A stretch of 64,000 bases of DNA, taken from NCBI RefSeq assembly GCF_001601575.1, contig NZ_LOHZ01000023.1, positions 1 to 64,000 on the forward strand. The letters are read 5' to 3'. Position numbers and translations under genes: made by a program. The notes below the pieces were generated by a model that had not been told where the DNA came from, did no database searches, and saw only the letters and a list, made by a program, of their open reading frames with translations. This document shows positions 19,980 through 28,452 of the stretch, in pieces (positions within the stretch are counted from its first letter, which is position 1; each line of letters starts with the position of its first letter). Source of the DNA: Thermovenabulum gondwanense (GTDB taxonomy: Bacteria > Bacillota > Thermosediminibacteria > Thermosediminibacterales > Thermosediminibacteraceae).

Positions 19980-21431
19980 TTAAGCTGTTTTAATCGCTTT
20001 ATTTCCCTTTGCTTTTTCCATATTATCGTATCTTCCTATTCCAAAAATTATACTTATAAACATTACAGCTAACATTGCATAGGCGTACAACACATACGGA
20101 GTTACATCTAACGCTGCAAGAGGATGTGCACTATCCCTTGCAAATCCTATTGTAAATATAACAGCCGGCGTCCACGGCAACGAGTAAACCAGTGTACAGG
20201 AGGTAGCATCAAGAAGGTTTGCCGTTCTATAAGGACTTATACCATATTTTTGTGAAAGAGGTTTAGCAAAAGATGCACCTACTGCAAGTATGGCCGGGGC
20301 GTTAAGTCCCATAAGGGAAGACAGTATAATTACCATTATCGATATAACTATTTCAGTGCCAATCGGTCCTTTTGCTACCTTTTCAAGGGCATTTAGAAGT
20401 TTTACATCACCATGACCTGCTCTCATAATGGCTATGGAACCAAAGAGCAAAAGTGCAAGTACGCTAACCTGAATCATGCTGTTAATACCGGTATAGATAA
20501 CACCGCCCACAGTTCTGTCAAGACCGGAGCCCGTAACCTTTATAAGAGCATCTTTAACTACATCTTGCCCCGGGTCAATTTGTATAAAATCAATTAATCC
20601 TGCGGCAACTGCTGTAGCCCCTGCAATAACCGAACCTATAGTAGTAGCAATTATAATATCTCCTGTTTTTATTGCAATCCACACCGTTATCGCAACGGGG
20701 ATAAGCATGAATAAAGTGTTGGGATTATATGAAATGTTCTGAACCGCTCCGACCTGTCCTTGTCCGGAATATCCCATACCGATTATAATTATACCTATTA
20801 TTGTTAAGATTCCTGCTGCAGCGGCATATTTAAAACGCGAGCGCACCACGCCAGGAACATCGACTCCCTGGGATGTTGCCGAACATATTGTTGTGTCAGA
20901 AACGGGAGCTAAGTTGTCACCAAAAGCTCCACCGGAAACTATTGCTCCGGCCAACAGGCCCGGATGCGCTCCAAGAGCAATTCCTGCAGGATAGAGCACT
21001 CCCATTCCTGCCGCTATAGTACCAAATCCGGTACCGGATGCAGTTGCAAATAAAGCAGAAGCTATAAAGGATATAACTATAAAAAGTGTACCGCTGATAC
21101 CCATTGAAGCAGCAAGGCCTGCAATTCCAGCTGCCAAACCGGAGGCTCTAAGTATCCTTGAAAACACACCAGCAAAAATCCAGCACACAACAGGAATTAT
21201 TGCTTCTTTGCTTGCCATACCGTTAATTATTGTCTCGGCATAAAGAAACTTGTCCTTTGCAAAGAAAAACGCTACCACTAATGCTGTGAAAGCAGGCACC
21301 CATAGAGCACCATCGGAAATCGAACCAAAAACAAAGGTTGTAAGAATAATTAATGCGATAAAAACGGCAAAGGGAAGAAAAGAGACCCACTCACCACCAT
21401 AAAATTCCAGTTTTTTTGGCCCGTTAGACAA
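19980..21431 (-). CDS. nhaC: NhaC-family Na+/H+ antiporter
   Basis: This 483-residue membrane protein with about 11-12 hydrophobic segments probably exchanges Na+ for H+ or an amino-acid-related substrate. The conserved motifs GAFGDNLAPVSDTT, LLDATSCTLVYSLPW and GTGFGTIAAGMGVLYPAG are typical of NhaC relatives. A TTG start follows AGGAGGGG. NhaC genes commonly accompany ornithine-degradation clusters, so it likely serves ornithine metabolism, perhaps as an amino acid/Na+ exchanger. A sigma-54 promoter lies directly upstream. Confidence 0.88.
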   Translation of the reverse strand: MSNGPKKLEFYGGEWVSFLPFAVFIALIILTTFVFGSISDGALWVPAFTALVVAFFFAKDKFLYAETIINGMASKEAIIPVVCWIFAGVFSRILRASGLAAGIAGLAASMGISGTLFIVISFIASALFATASGTGFGTIAAGMGVLYPAGIALGAHPGLLAGAIVSGGAFGDNLAPVSDTTICSATSQGVDVPGVVRSRFKYAAAAGILTIIGIIIIGMGYSGQGQVGAVQNISYNPNTLFMLIPVAITVWIAIKTGDIIIATTIGSVIAGATAVAAGLIDFIQIDPGQDVVKDALIKVTGSGLDRTVGGVIYTGINSMIQVSVLALLLFGSIAIMRAGHGDVKLLNALEKVAKGPIGTEIVISIMVIILSSLMGLNAPAILAVGASFAKPLSQKYGISPYRTANLLDATSCTLVYSLPWTPAVIFTIGFARDSAHPLAALDVTPYVLYAYAMLAVMFISIIFGIGRYDNMEKAKGNKAIKTA

Positions 21432-21473
21432 TTTTTAGCCCCTCCTTTTGTTTAATTTTTGTTAAATCCAATT

Positions 21474-21491
21474 AAGCAATAATTATGCCAA
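21474..21491 (-). promoter_or_regulatory. Sigma-54 promoter of nhaC-ortAB
   Basis: The minus strand reads TTGGCATAATTATTGCTT: GG (-24) and GC (-12) separated by exactly 10 bases. A 17-base core is identical to the promoter of the TRAP operon at 34974-34990. It starts about 45 bp before nhaC and has palindromic activator sites upstream. Confidence 0.85.
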
Positions 21492-21493
21492 AA

Positions 21494-21516
21494 TAAAAAA
21501 CCGCAAAAATGCGGTC
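21494..21516 (-). terminator. Terminator after the response-regulator gene
   Basis: A stem ACCGCA/TGCGGT with an AAAA loop is followed on the minus strand by a T-rich run. It separates the two-component operon from the nhaC promoter. Confidence 0.75.
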
Positions 21517-21544
21517 TTTCGGTTAAAATTAAATTTTATGAATA

Positions 21545-21579
21545 GGAAATATATTTCATACTATTGGAAATAAATTTCC
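21545..21579. promoter_or_regulatory. Paired upstream activator sites for the nhaC promoter
   Basis: Two related inverted repeats, GGAAATATATTTCA (21545-21558) and GGAAATAAATTTCC (21566-21579), have centres 21 bp apart, two helical turns. They lie roughly 55-90 bp upstream of the -24 element, the usual place for a sigma-54 enhancer-binding protein. They also flank the stop of the response-regulator gene, the likely binder. Confidence 0.65.
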
Positions 21580-21585
21580 TAAATC

Positions 21586-22944
21586 TTATTTTAGCGAAAA
21601 CTTTTTTACTTTATTGAATACCTGCCTCCTGCTCAATCCCGAAAGCTTTGAAATTGCATTTAGATTCCCCTTTGTATATTCGTAAAGCCTTTTGAAATAT
21701 TCCCTTTCAAAATTTTCTTTTGCCTCTTCAAAGGTTAGTATCTCTTTTTTCTCAGCAAAATCTTTTATTTTATTTTGGTTTTTACTTTGAAAGCACCTTA
21801 ATACATCATCCTTTGAAACATTTTCTTCGCATAGGACAAATATCCGCTCTATTATATTTTTTAATTCCCGAATGTTTCCCGGATATTCATAATTCATCAA
21901 TAAATCAAAAGCATCATTGTTAAAATCTAAAAATTTATTCATTTTTTTTGAAAATTTCTCTATAAAAAAATTTATAAAATTCGGCAAGTCCTTTTTCCTT
22001 TCCCTTAACGGAGGTAAACTTATAGATACGGTGTTTATACGATAATAAAAATCGAGCCTGAAATTTCCTTCTTCTATTGCTTTTTCTAAATCTCTATTCG
22101 TAGCGCTGATTAGCCTGAAATCAATTTCCTTTTTTTTATTAGCCCCCAATCTCTCCACAGTTTTCGTTTCGATAACCCTCAATAGCTTAACTTGAATTTC
22201 CTGATCCAATTCCCCTATTTCATCGATAAAAAGTGTTCCTCCATTGGCTTCTTCAATTTTTCCCTCTTTGCAGGCTAAAGCCCCGGTAAAAGCACCTTTT
22301 TCATAACCAAAAAGCTCGGATTCTAATAATGTCACCGGATAGGCCTTACAGTTTATGGGTACGAAAGGCATTATACTTCTCTTGCTTTTTTTATGAATAT
22401 ACTTTGCAATAACCTCCTTGCCCGTCCCCGATTCTCCTGTTATAAGTACGCTGCAGTCACTATTTGCCACCTTATCTATAATATTATAAATTTCTATCAT
22501 CTTAGGGTCGGTGGTTTTTAAAAGGACATCATCCTCCGAAAGTCCGCTCTTAAGGGTAAAATTTTCTTCCTTCAATTCAAATATTTTTTTTGCTTTTTCA
22601 ATTTCATAAATCAATGACTCGGGATTTGAACTTTTAATATAATACGAAAAGGCCCCCAGTTTTATTGCGTTAACGGCATTTTCGATTGTACCAAACCCAG
22701 TTACGATTATTACCTCTACACTATTTCCAAACCGGGATTTTACCTTTTTCAAAAATTCAATGCCATCCATTTCCGGCATAACCAAATCCACCATTATCAG
22801 AGGATAATACTCATCATTTAAAATATCAATAGCTTCAATCGGAGAAGTTACGCCCTTCACCTTATAACCCTTTTGCTTTAACAGCAAGGTATATACCTCA
22901 ACGAATTCCTTTTCATCATCAACTATAAGCACTTTAAATTCCAT
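21586..22944 (-). CDS. Sigma-54-dependent NtrC-type response regulator
   Basis: The N-terminal receiver domain has phosphoacceptor Asp53 in LIMVDLVMPEMDG. The AAA+ domain follows, with Walker A GESGTGKE, the sigma-54 contact loop GAFTGA and Walker B FIDEIGEL. A Fis-type helix-turn-helix ends the protein (LNAISKLSGLSRRQVFNKVKK). It would activate sigma-54 RNA polymerase from upstream sites. The nearest such promoter is that of nhaC-ortAB, next in line. Its ATG overlaps the kinase stop by 11 bp. Confidence 0.93.
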   Translation of the reverse strand: MEFKVLIVDDEKEFVEVYTLLLKQKGYKVKGVTSPIEAIDILNDEYYPLIMVDLVMPEMDGIEFLKKVKSRFGNSVEVIIVTGFGTIENAVNAIKLGAFSYYIKSSNPESLIYEIEKAKKIFELKEENFTLKSGLSEDDVLLKTTDPKMIEIYNIIDKVANSDCSVLITGESGTGKEVIAKYIHKKSKRSIMPFVPINCKAYPVTLLESELFGYEKGAFTGALACKEGKIEEANGGTLFIDEIGELDQEIQVKLLRVIETKTVERLGANKKKEIDFRLISATNRDLEKAIEEGNFRLDFYYRINTVSISLPPLRERKKDLPNFINFFIEKFSKKMNKFLDFNNDAFDLLMNYEYPGNIRELKNIIERIFVLCEENVSKDDVLRCFQSKNQNKIKDFAEKKEILTFEEAKENFEREYFKRLYEYTKGNLNAISKLSGLSRRQVFNKVKKFSLK

Positions 22945-24954
22945 TTTTTATTTCCCTTCCTTTTGCCGGTATAAATATTTCCACTTCAGTCCCTATATTC
23001 TCTTCGCTTTTTATATTGATACTCCCGTTCAATTTTTTAATTTCCGTATAAGTAATAAAAAGCCCAAGCCCAGTCCCTTTCCCGGGAGATTTTGTAGTGA
23101 AAAAAGGGTTAAAAATATGTTCCATATGTTCTTTTTTGATCCCTTTACCTGTATCTTTGACGTAAACTTTAAATCCATTATCTGCTTCCTTAATTGCGAT
23201 ACTTATTTTACCTCCCTTATCGCTCATTGCATCTAAAGCATTCTTGATTATATTGGTCAATATATGATTTAAGCTGTCGGGGTTCGTTAAATAATCATGT
23301 TTTGTTTCGTTAGTAATTTCTACATTAATGTTATTTCTCTTTATATAAGTATAAAGCACTTCAAGGATATCCCTGATAAATTTTTCCAAATTTACAAATT
23401 CATAATTTTCTCCAGAAATACGGGAAAAGTTTAATAAATTGTTTACAATCCTATCTGCCCTTTGAACAGCTTTATTTATTTCTTCTAAAGCTTTCTCAAA
23501 TATTTCTTTATTAAAAATTGACTGCTCAAGTATATATGAATAAGTACGGATTATACCCAAAGGATTTCTTATCTCATGCGCTACTCCCGCTGCCAGTTGC
23601 CCAACAGCCATCATCTTGTTTGCCTGTAAAAGTTGTATTTCATTTAATCTCCTTAAAGTAATATCATCGATAATAAATAAAATTTTCTTCTTGTCCAAGT
23701 TTTCTTTAAGAAAATAGGTATTTAAAAGATAGATATAATCCCCTATCTTAATTTCATGATTTTTTACAGGCTCATTAATAGCCGCCATAAAAATACAGCT
23801 ATCACAATTTTTTTTACAGAAAAGTGAAAGTGCATCACACAGTTTTATATTATCAAAATTGGAGAAAGAAAAATTAGATAAAACATACTCTTTAAATCTT
23901 TTATTCCCTTCTTTTATACTTAAATCCTCGTCAACTACAAAAAGCATTTGCTCTATACCATCTATTATAGTCTTCAACTGATTTTTGCCATCTTCTATTT
24001 CTTTTGTTCGAATTTCAACCTCTTTTTTTAGAGAATAATTTAATAGACCCAAAAACGAAACTATTATTGCAAAAAATAAAATTAAAAGTAAAATGTAATT
24101 TTTTAGCCGGCTGTTTAAGTCCTTTCTTATTATAATGGTTGTGGAAAGCCCGAACCATTTTTGCTGTATCTTTTCCAAAACATTTTTCTGATTTATTTTT
24201 TCTATACCCTTGTTTAAAATAAAGACCAATTCCGGGTTACTTTTCGGCACTGCAAAAACCACGGGTTTCTCGTATAAGGGGGTCTCCAAAATTTCAACAT
24301 AACCAGAAAGCTTCATTTTATTTATAAAATAAAGTAAAACGGGTTCATCCCCAGCAACCACTTCAACCTTATTATTAATAAGCAAATTCAAGGCTTCGCT
24401 CAAATCATTAACAAAAACAATCTTTACATCTTTATAATTCTGATTAAAGTATTCGTTAGTATAATCTCCTTTTTGGAGGGCTATTTTCTTTCCTTCAATA
24501 TCTTTTAAATCATTTATATTAGAATTTCTCAATACCGCAACGGTACCCCTTAAATTATATATGGGTTTCGTAAAAAGGTACTTTTTAGCTCGTTCCGGGC
24601 TCTCAAACATATCACATAAATCCGTTTCGCCCTCAGACAATTTTTCCAGTGCAGTTGCCCAGACAAAAGGCTTGGTCTCTATATTTACACCAAGTTCCAA
24701 TGACAAAGCGTGAAGATAGTCCAAAACAAGACCTTTATATTGCCCATCCTCCTTATCAAGGAACCTAAGAGGCGGAGCATTTATGTCAGCCCCGTAAATT
24801 ATTTCCCCTTGTTCTTTAAATAATTTCTTTCTTCCACGCTCAAATTGTTATATTCTCCACCCGTTATCTTCAGTATCTGCCATATTAATACAGAAATTAA
24901 AAATATAAATAAAATTACATAAATATTGAGAATCTTTATTTTTGGCTTAAACAT
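22934..24954 (-). pseudogene. Sensor histidine kinase with solute-binding domain, frameshifted
   Basis: The gene begins at the ATG at 24954, behind AAGGTGG, with a membrane anchor, and reads to a stop at 24799. The protein then continues in the next frame (GEIIYGADINAPPLRF) through a periplasmic amino-acid-binding-like domain (SBP_bac_3), a transmembrane helix near 24100, a PAS-like region, and a kinase core. His is in GVAHEIRNPLG, and the N and G boxes read NIIKNALDAM and GKGTGLGLF. One G missing from a run of four (24805-24808) explains the break. Otherwise all kinase motifs are intact, so this is either a recent inactivation or a read error. Confidence 0.85.
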
Positions 24955-25026
24955 AATATCCACCTTTATATAAAGTAAAATTATATTTAATATTTTATCA
25001 TATCTGAAAGCCATGGTGTATGGAAT

Positions 25027-25107
25027 TTAAATGTATATCTCCTCATATTCAGCCAAATACTTCTCAAAATATCTTTTTTCCTTCAATTGAGCCAGGGCAT
25101 TACCCAT
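25027..25107 (-). pseudogene. C-terminal remnant of a DUF1703/AAA-ATPase-type gene
   Basis: Twenty-six codons encode ALAQLKEKRYFEKYLAEYEEI, closely resembling the end of AAA-ATPase-like proteins with a PD-(D/E)xK C-terminal domain (Q-I-K-x-K-x-Y-x-x-K-Y). Nothing upstream of these residues survives. The fragment ends exactly where the duplicated PIN sequence begins. Confidence 0.5.
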
Positions 25108-25500
25108 AATTTAGTCCTCGACCTTCTGTTAAAAAGAAAGCCTTTCGATGAGGCAGCCTATAAAATTTTTAAATTATCCGAAGAAGAAAAAATAGAGGCT
25201 TTCATAGCCTCTTTTGCCATTACCGATATTTATTACTTTTTAAGAAAAGAACTCTCTCATGAAATTTGTATAGAAGCAATAAACACCTTAATGGAAATTG
25301 CAAAGCCGGTAAGCATCGCAAAAAAAGACATAGAAAAAGCGCTTAGATTTTCAGAGTTCAACGACCTTGAAGATGCGCTTCAGTTACAGTGTGCAAAAAA
25401 AATAAAAGCAGATTATATAGTAACAATAAATGAAAGATTTTTAAAACTAACCAATAAAGCAATTACTCCCGATGAGTTTTTTAAACTATATGAAAAATAG
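25108..25500 (+). pseudogene. Degenerate second copy of the PIN-domain toxin
   Basis: The sequence is nearly identical to 47796-48189, with about half a dozen differences in 390 bp. It lacks the first codons, so the reading frame now begins with unrelated residues, and it has no antitoxin gene. The catalytic Asp6 is lost and Asp115 has become Asn (IVTINERF instead of IVTRDERF). Two of the metal-binding acids of the PIN nuclease are therefore gone. It is probably inactive. Confidence 0.85.
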
Positions 25501-25521
25501 CCCGCGTAAGCGGGCTTATTT
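25499..25521 (+). terminator. Terminator after the PIN copy
   Basis: The stem AGCCCGC/GCGGGCT (25499-25505 and 25510-25516) begins within the stop codon and is followed by a T-rich stretch. It is the same hairpin as at 48188. Confidence 0.75.
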
Positions 25522-25658
25522 TTACAAAGCAGATTGATCAAATAATCCCTGAAGTCCCAGTTTATCCTCCTGTTTTTTAAAGACAAATTCCACTGTCGCT
25601 TAAAGGATGCCATTTTATCCCCTATATCACTTATATTGTATACAAAAAAGCCACGCAT
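25520..25658 (-). pseudogene. Diverged galU 3' end fragment
   Basis: On the minus strand the frame reads DIGDKMASFKRQWNLSLKNR and then FRDYLINLLCK. This aligns without gaps to the galU C-terminus at 48.2 kb ([31 protein letters not shown]). The normal stop is lost and the frame runs on through the terminator into the PIN copy. Nucleotide divergence is much greater here than in the adjacent PIN copy, so the two halves of this duplicated block have different histories. Confidence 0.65.
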
Positions 25659-25698
25659 TTTATATGCGCAGCTTTTTATATATCATTATTAATATTTA

Positions 25699-25965
25699 TT
25701 ATATTATTTTAGAATTAATATAATTAAAATCAATATCAAAAGGTAATATCTTTCGTATATATTTTTTATCACGCTTACTGTAATCTAATATTGAAGCTCC
25801 AATTACATTATCAGTAGGATCATCTATAAAAAGATACACACCCGGATATATTTCTTCAGCAACTGCAGGAATAGGTTTATCAATATATATATTTAATATA
25901 TCGTAATTGTTGTCATAATCATAAACAATAGCTTCTTTAGGAATTTTTACTTTTGTACATATCAT
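25699..25965 (-). CDS. DUF2283-like small protein
   Basis: This 88-residue protein has the DUF2283 pattern: YDYDNNYDILNIYID, a central acidic turn, then VIGASILDYSKR. The family is widespread, small and beta-rich, with no assigned function, and is often found near toxin-antitoxin genes. The ribosome site is weak (GGTGGTG). It lies alone in a region of gene remnants and may itself be a survivor of a lost cassette. Confidence 0.6.
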   Translation of the reverse strand: MICTKVKIPKEAIVYDYDNNYDILNIYIDKPIPAVAEEIYPGVYLFIDDPTDNVIGASILDYSKRDKKYIRKILPFDIDFNYINSKII

Positions 25966-26134
25966 AAACTACACCACCACATTGATTTGTGAATAAACTT
26001 AATTTCCATAATATATTACTCGCAATCTTTTTATAAAATTTTATTTCATTTCTTCTATTCTTTTCTCTAAAAGTACAAATGTAAGAGGTATCCTACATAA
26101 ATAAATATCAATTATCTTTTAGCGTCTTCTAACA

Positions 26135-26236
26135 TTACTGTTTTATGAATTCTTCTTCATCTATAACAAGGTCAAGTAGCGCCCCCAAAAACATATCGCC
26201 GCTTATTCCGGAAAAACAGTCAAGATAAAGTATCAT
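26135..26236 (-). pseudogene. larC: Truncated larC (nickel-pincer cofactor insertion) N-terminus
   Basis: A 33-codon frame with a perfect AGGAGG ribosome site encodes [20 protein letters not shown], the conserved start of LarC, the protein that installs nickel in the LarA cofactor. It then stops, and no further LarC sequence is visible down to the DUF2283 gene. The whole interval 25966-26372 otherwise shows only AT-rich DNA and a weak AGTAAT/ATTACT hairpin near 26360. Its position behind the LarA-like operon suggests that operon once carried its own cofactor gene. Confidence 0.7.
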
Positions 26237-26372
26237 TTTTTATTCCTCCTAATAAAAAGCCTTTATCAAAGCCATAATATTTTTTAGAAATTTAATTTCA
26301 TCTTAATTTATTCTAACTAAAACTATTTCAAAATCTTATTCCCTGTCCTATTTTTAATAAAGTAATATAAAA

Positions 26373-27818
26373 TTACTTTCTTTGAGAATTCAATTTTTTT
26401 AATAAATAAGCAACTTTGTAATATTCAATTTTGAAACCTTTTTCTTTTAAAATATTTGATATTTTCCTTGGCCCCATGCCTTTTTCTCTTAAGCGCAAGA
26501 TAATTTTTTTAAGAACATCCTCCTGATTTTCAACAATTTCAGAAATAATACCTTCTTGTTCAAATGTATTAGATTCAGATAAATTTTCAGTTCCTAAAAG
26601 GTCATAAGGTATATTTTCTATATCAACTAACGAATGTACCTCGGAATTTTTATTTATTTCACTTATTATAGGTAAAGAAGCATCAATCGCTGTATTTATT
26701 ATGTCTCTAAACTGCCTGATATTCCGTGGATAATAAGCATTAAGTAATATTTCTTTAGCAGCATTGGAGAAATTAACTTTTACCTTTATTTTATACCTAT
26801 CATTGGCATTTTTTTCGTAATTTTCTTTAAAAACTTTTAGAAGCTGTTCTTTTTCACACAACGGCCTTTCCCGTAATGGTGGTAGTTTTATTTCGTATTG
26901 AGCCAATCTCTGGTAAAGTTCGGGCAATAAAACATTTCTCAGGTTCTTAGTAGAAGCTGCTATTATTATTACATTTACATCTATTTCCTTACGTCCACCT
27001 ATTCTCCTCAATTTTCCCGTTTCTATTACTTTTAATAACATTGTTTGATAATGCTCCAAAGCATGGGCTTCATCTAAGAAAAGAATACCCCCATTAGCTA
27101 ACTCCATCAAGCCTTTCTTCTCAAGAGCTCCAGTAAAAGCTCCTTTTTCCGAACCAAATATTTCTATAGCAGCTATATCCGGGTTAGTAAATTGAGCACA
27201 ATTTATCTCTATAAAAGGTGCTTCTTTATCTATTACACCTATTTTTCTTGCAAAAAAATACATGGCTTTAGCAAACATAGTCTTGCCTGTACCCGATTCA
27301 CCTACAATTATTGAATGCCTTGGACCACCTGGTGATCCTATAGCCCTCTGGGCTTTTAATATAGCTTCCTTCAAACTTCCATCTTTGCCTATTATCGCAT
27401 CAAAGGCATAATCAACTTTGCTTAAGTAAAGCTCCATTTCCAAAATTTCTAGCTTTTGGCTCAGTTCTTCAATTTCAGTCACATCGCGGAAGGTCGCTAC
27501 TCCCCCTCTAAATTCATTGTCTATTATTAAAGGTACAGCATTCACTATATACTTTCTTCCATCATCATGTTCAATTCTGACATCAAGAATCGGCTTTTTG
27601 GTTTTTAGCACATCTAACAGTGCAGCTTTCGGATAATACTTACTAATATGTTCTCCTAACATGCGTTCAACCGTTGAACGAGCATAAGAGGCGGAGGCTT
27701 TATTTACAAATAGCAAATTGCCTTTTTCATCTACTACATTTACACCTTCACGCAAGTTTTCAAGAATTGTATAAAGCATAATACGTTCTTCGCTATCACT
27801 AAACTTAGTTTTTATCAC
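26373..27818 (-). CDS. PAS-containing sigma-54 activator
   Basis: An N-terminal PAS domain spans about residues 14-110. The AAA+ domain follows, with Walker A GESGTGKT, sigma-54 loop EKGAFTGALE and Walker B LFLDEAHAL. The C-terminal helix-turn-helix region reads GPRKISNILKEKGFKIEYYKV. There is no receiver domain, so a small molecule sensed by PAS is the probable signal. The GTG start follows AGGTGG. It lies at the far end of the TRAP/LarA-like operon, whose sigma-54 promoter and repeats at 35 kb are its likely targets. Confidence 0.9.
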   Translation of the reverse strand: MIKTKFSDSEERIMLYTILENLREGVNVVDEKGNLLFVNKASASYARSTVERMLGEHISKYYPKAALLDVLKTKKPILDVRIEHDDGRKYIVNAVPLIIDNEFRGGVATFRDVTEIEELSQKLEILEMELYLSKVDYAFDAIIGKDGSLKEAILKAQRAIGSPGGPRHSIIVGESGTGKTMFAKAMYFFARKIGVIDKEAPFIEINCAQFTNPDIAAIEIFGSEKGAFTGALEKKGLMELANGGILFLDEAHALEHYQTMLLKVIETGKLRRIGGRKEIDVNVIIIAASTKNLRNVLLPELYQRLAQYEIKLPPLRERPLCEKEQLLKVFKENYEKNANDRYKIKVKVNFSNAAKEILLNAYYPRNIRQFRDIINTAIDASLPIISEINKNSEVHSLVDIENIPYDLLGTENLSESNTFEQEGIISEIVENQEDVLKKIILRLREKGMGPRKISNILKEKGFKIEYYKVAYLLKKLNSQRK

Positions 27819-27843
27819 CTCGTCCCACCTCTTAAATTTAATA

Positions 27844-28452
27844 TTAATAATCTTTCAATGAATATAATTCAATTCTATTTCCTGTTATAGCTGCAGCGCA
27901 CCCTGTCCTATTAATACCGCACCCATCAGAAATAATTATAGCATTGGGAATTGATTCAGTCATTACATTTAATGCAATTTGATAGATTTTTTCAAGGTCA
28001 TTATTAGTTTTATTAAACTCAATAAATTGTAGTATTTTCATAGCTTTTTCTATTGATCCCTCTATTACAATACCAGGCCCTCCAGGAAAAGCTATAAGAC
28101 TTAAGTTATTACCTATGTTTTCAATAATCCCCTGTGCTGAAGAAATTTTTTCGCGCGGGCTACCAATTATTCCTCCAGAGGCTTCCTTTATCCAAGGAAC
28201 AAAAATTGATACCCCCAAAGCAAAAAGATTTTTGGGGGTTTCGTTACAAAAGTGTTTTGCCAACTTATAATCTAATTCAAATCCATCTTTTATTCCCTTC
28301 GCAGAAAAATCTCTTCCTATCTCATTTAAAATTCTTTTTGTCTCTAAAATTTCCTCAATTGGACATATTCCTGCAATTATAATTTGAAACCCGTCATAAA
28401 TTCTTGATTTTAAGGCAAAACTTGAAAGATTCATTTTATCATCACACACCAT
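27844..28452 (-). CDS. Unknown protein E of the TRAP/LarA-like cassette
   Basis: This 202-residue soluble protein matches no family I can name. It contains glycine-rich stretches, SLIAFPGGPGIVIEGS and IIISDGCGINRTGCAAAITGN, the latter with two cysteines, that could form a ligand or metal site. The ATG at 28452 overlaps the preceding gene by 11 bp, and an ATG at 28434 is also possible. It is the last structural gene of the cassette before the activator. Confidence 0.7.
   Translation of the reverse strand: MVCDDKMNLSSFALKSRIYDGFQIIIAGICPIEEILETKRILNEIGRDFSAKGIKDGFELDYKLAKHFCNETPKNLFALGVSIFVPWIKEASGGIIGSPREKISSAQGIIENIGNNLSLIAFPGGPGIVIEGSIEKAMKILQFIEFNKTNNDLEKIYQIALNVMTESIPNAIIISDGCGINRTGCAAAITGNRIELYSLKDY

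Noticed and set aside
24799-24820. Programmed frameshift in the histidine kinase
   Set aside because: No classic slippery heptamer or following structure is evident; loss of one G is simpler.
25413-25658. Minus-strand frame of 81 codons as a gene
   Set aside because: It is the galU tail remnant read through a terminator into the antisense of the PIN copy; no ribosome site.
25966-26134. Frame reading IPLTFVLLEKRIEEMK as a gene tail
   Set aside because: Only 16 codons, with no recognisable homolog; AT-rich chance is likely.
26135-26236. larC expressed by programmed frameshifting
   Set aside because: LarC is known to use two frames in some species, but no continuation of LarC is present in any frame after the stop.
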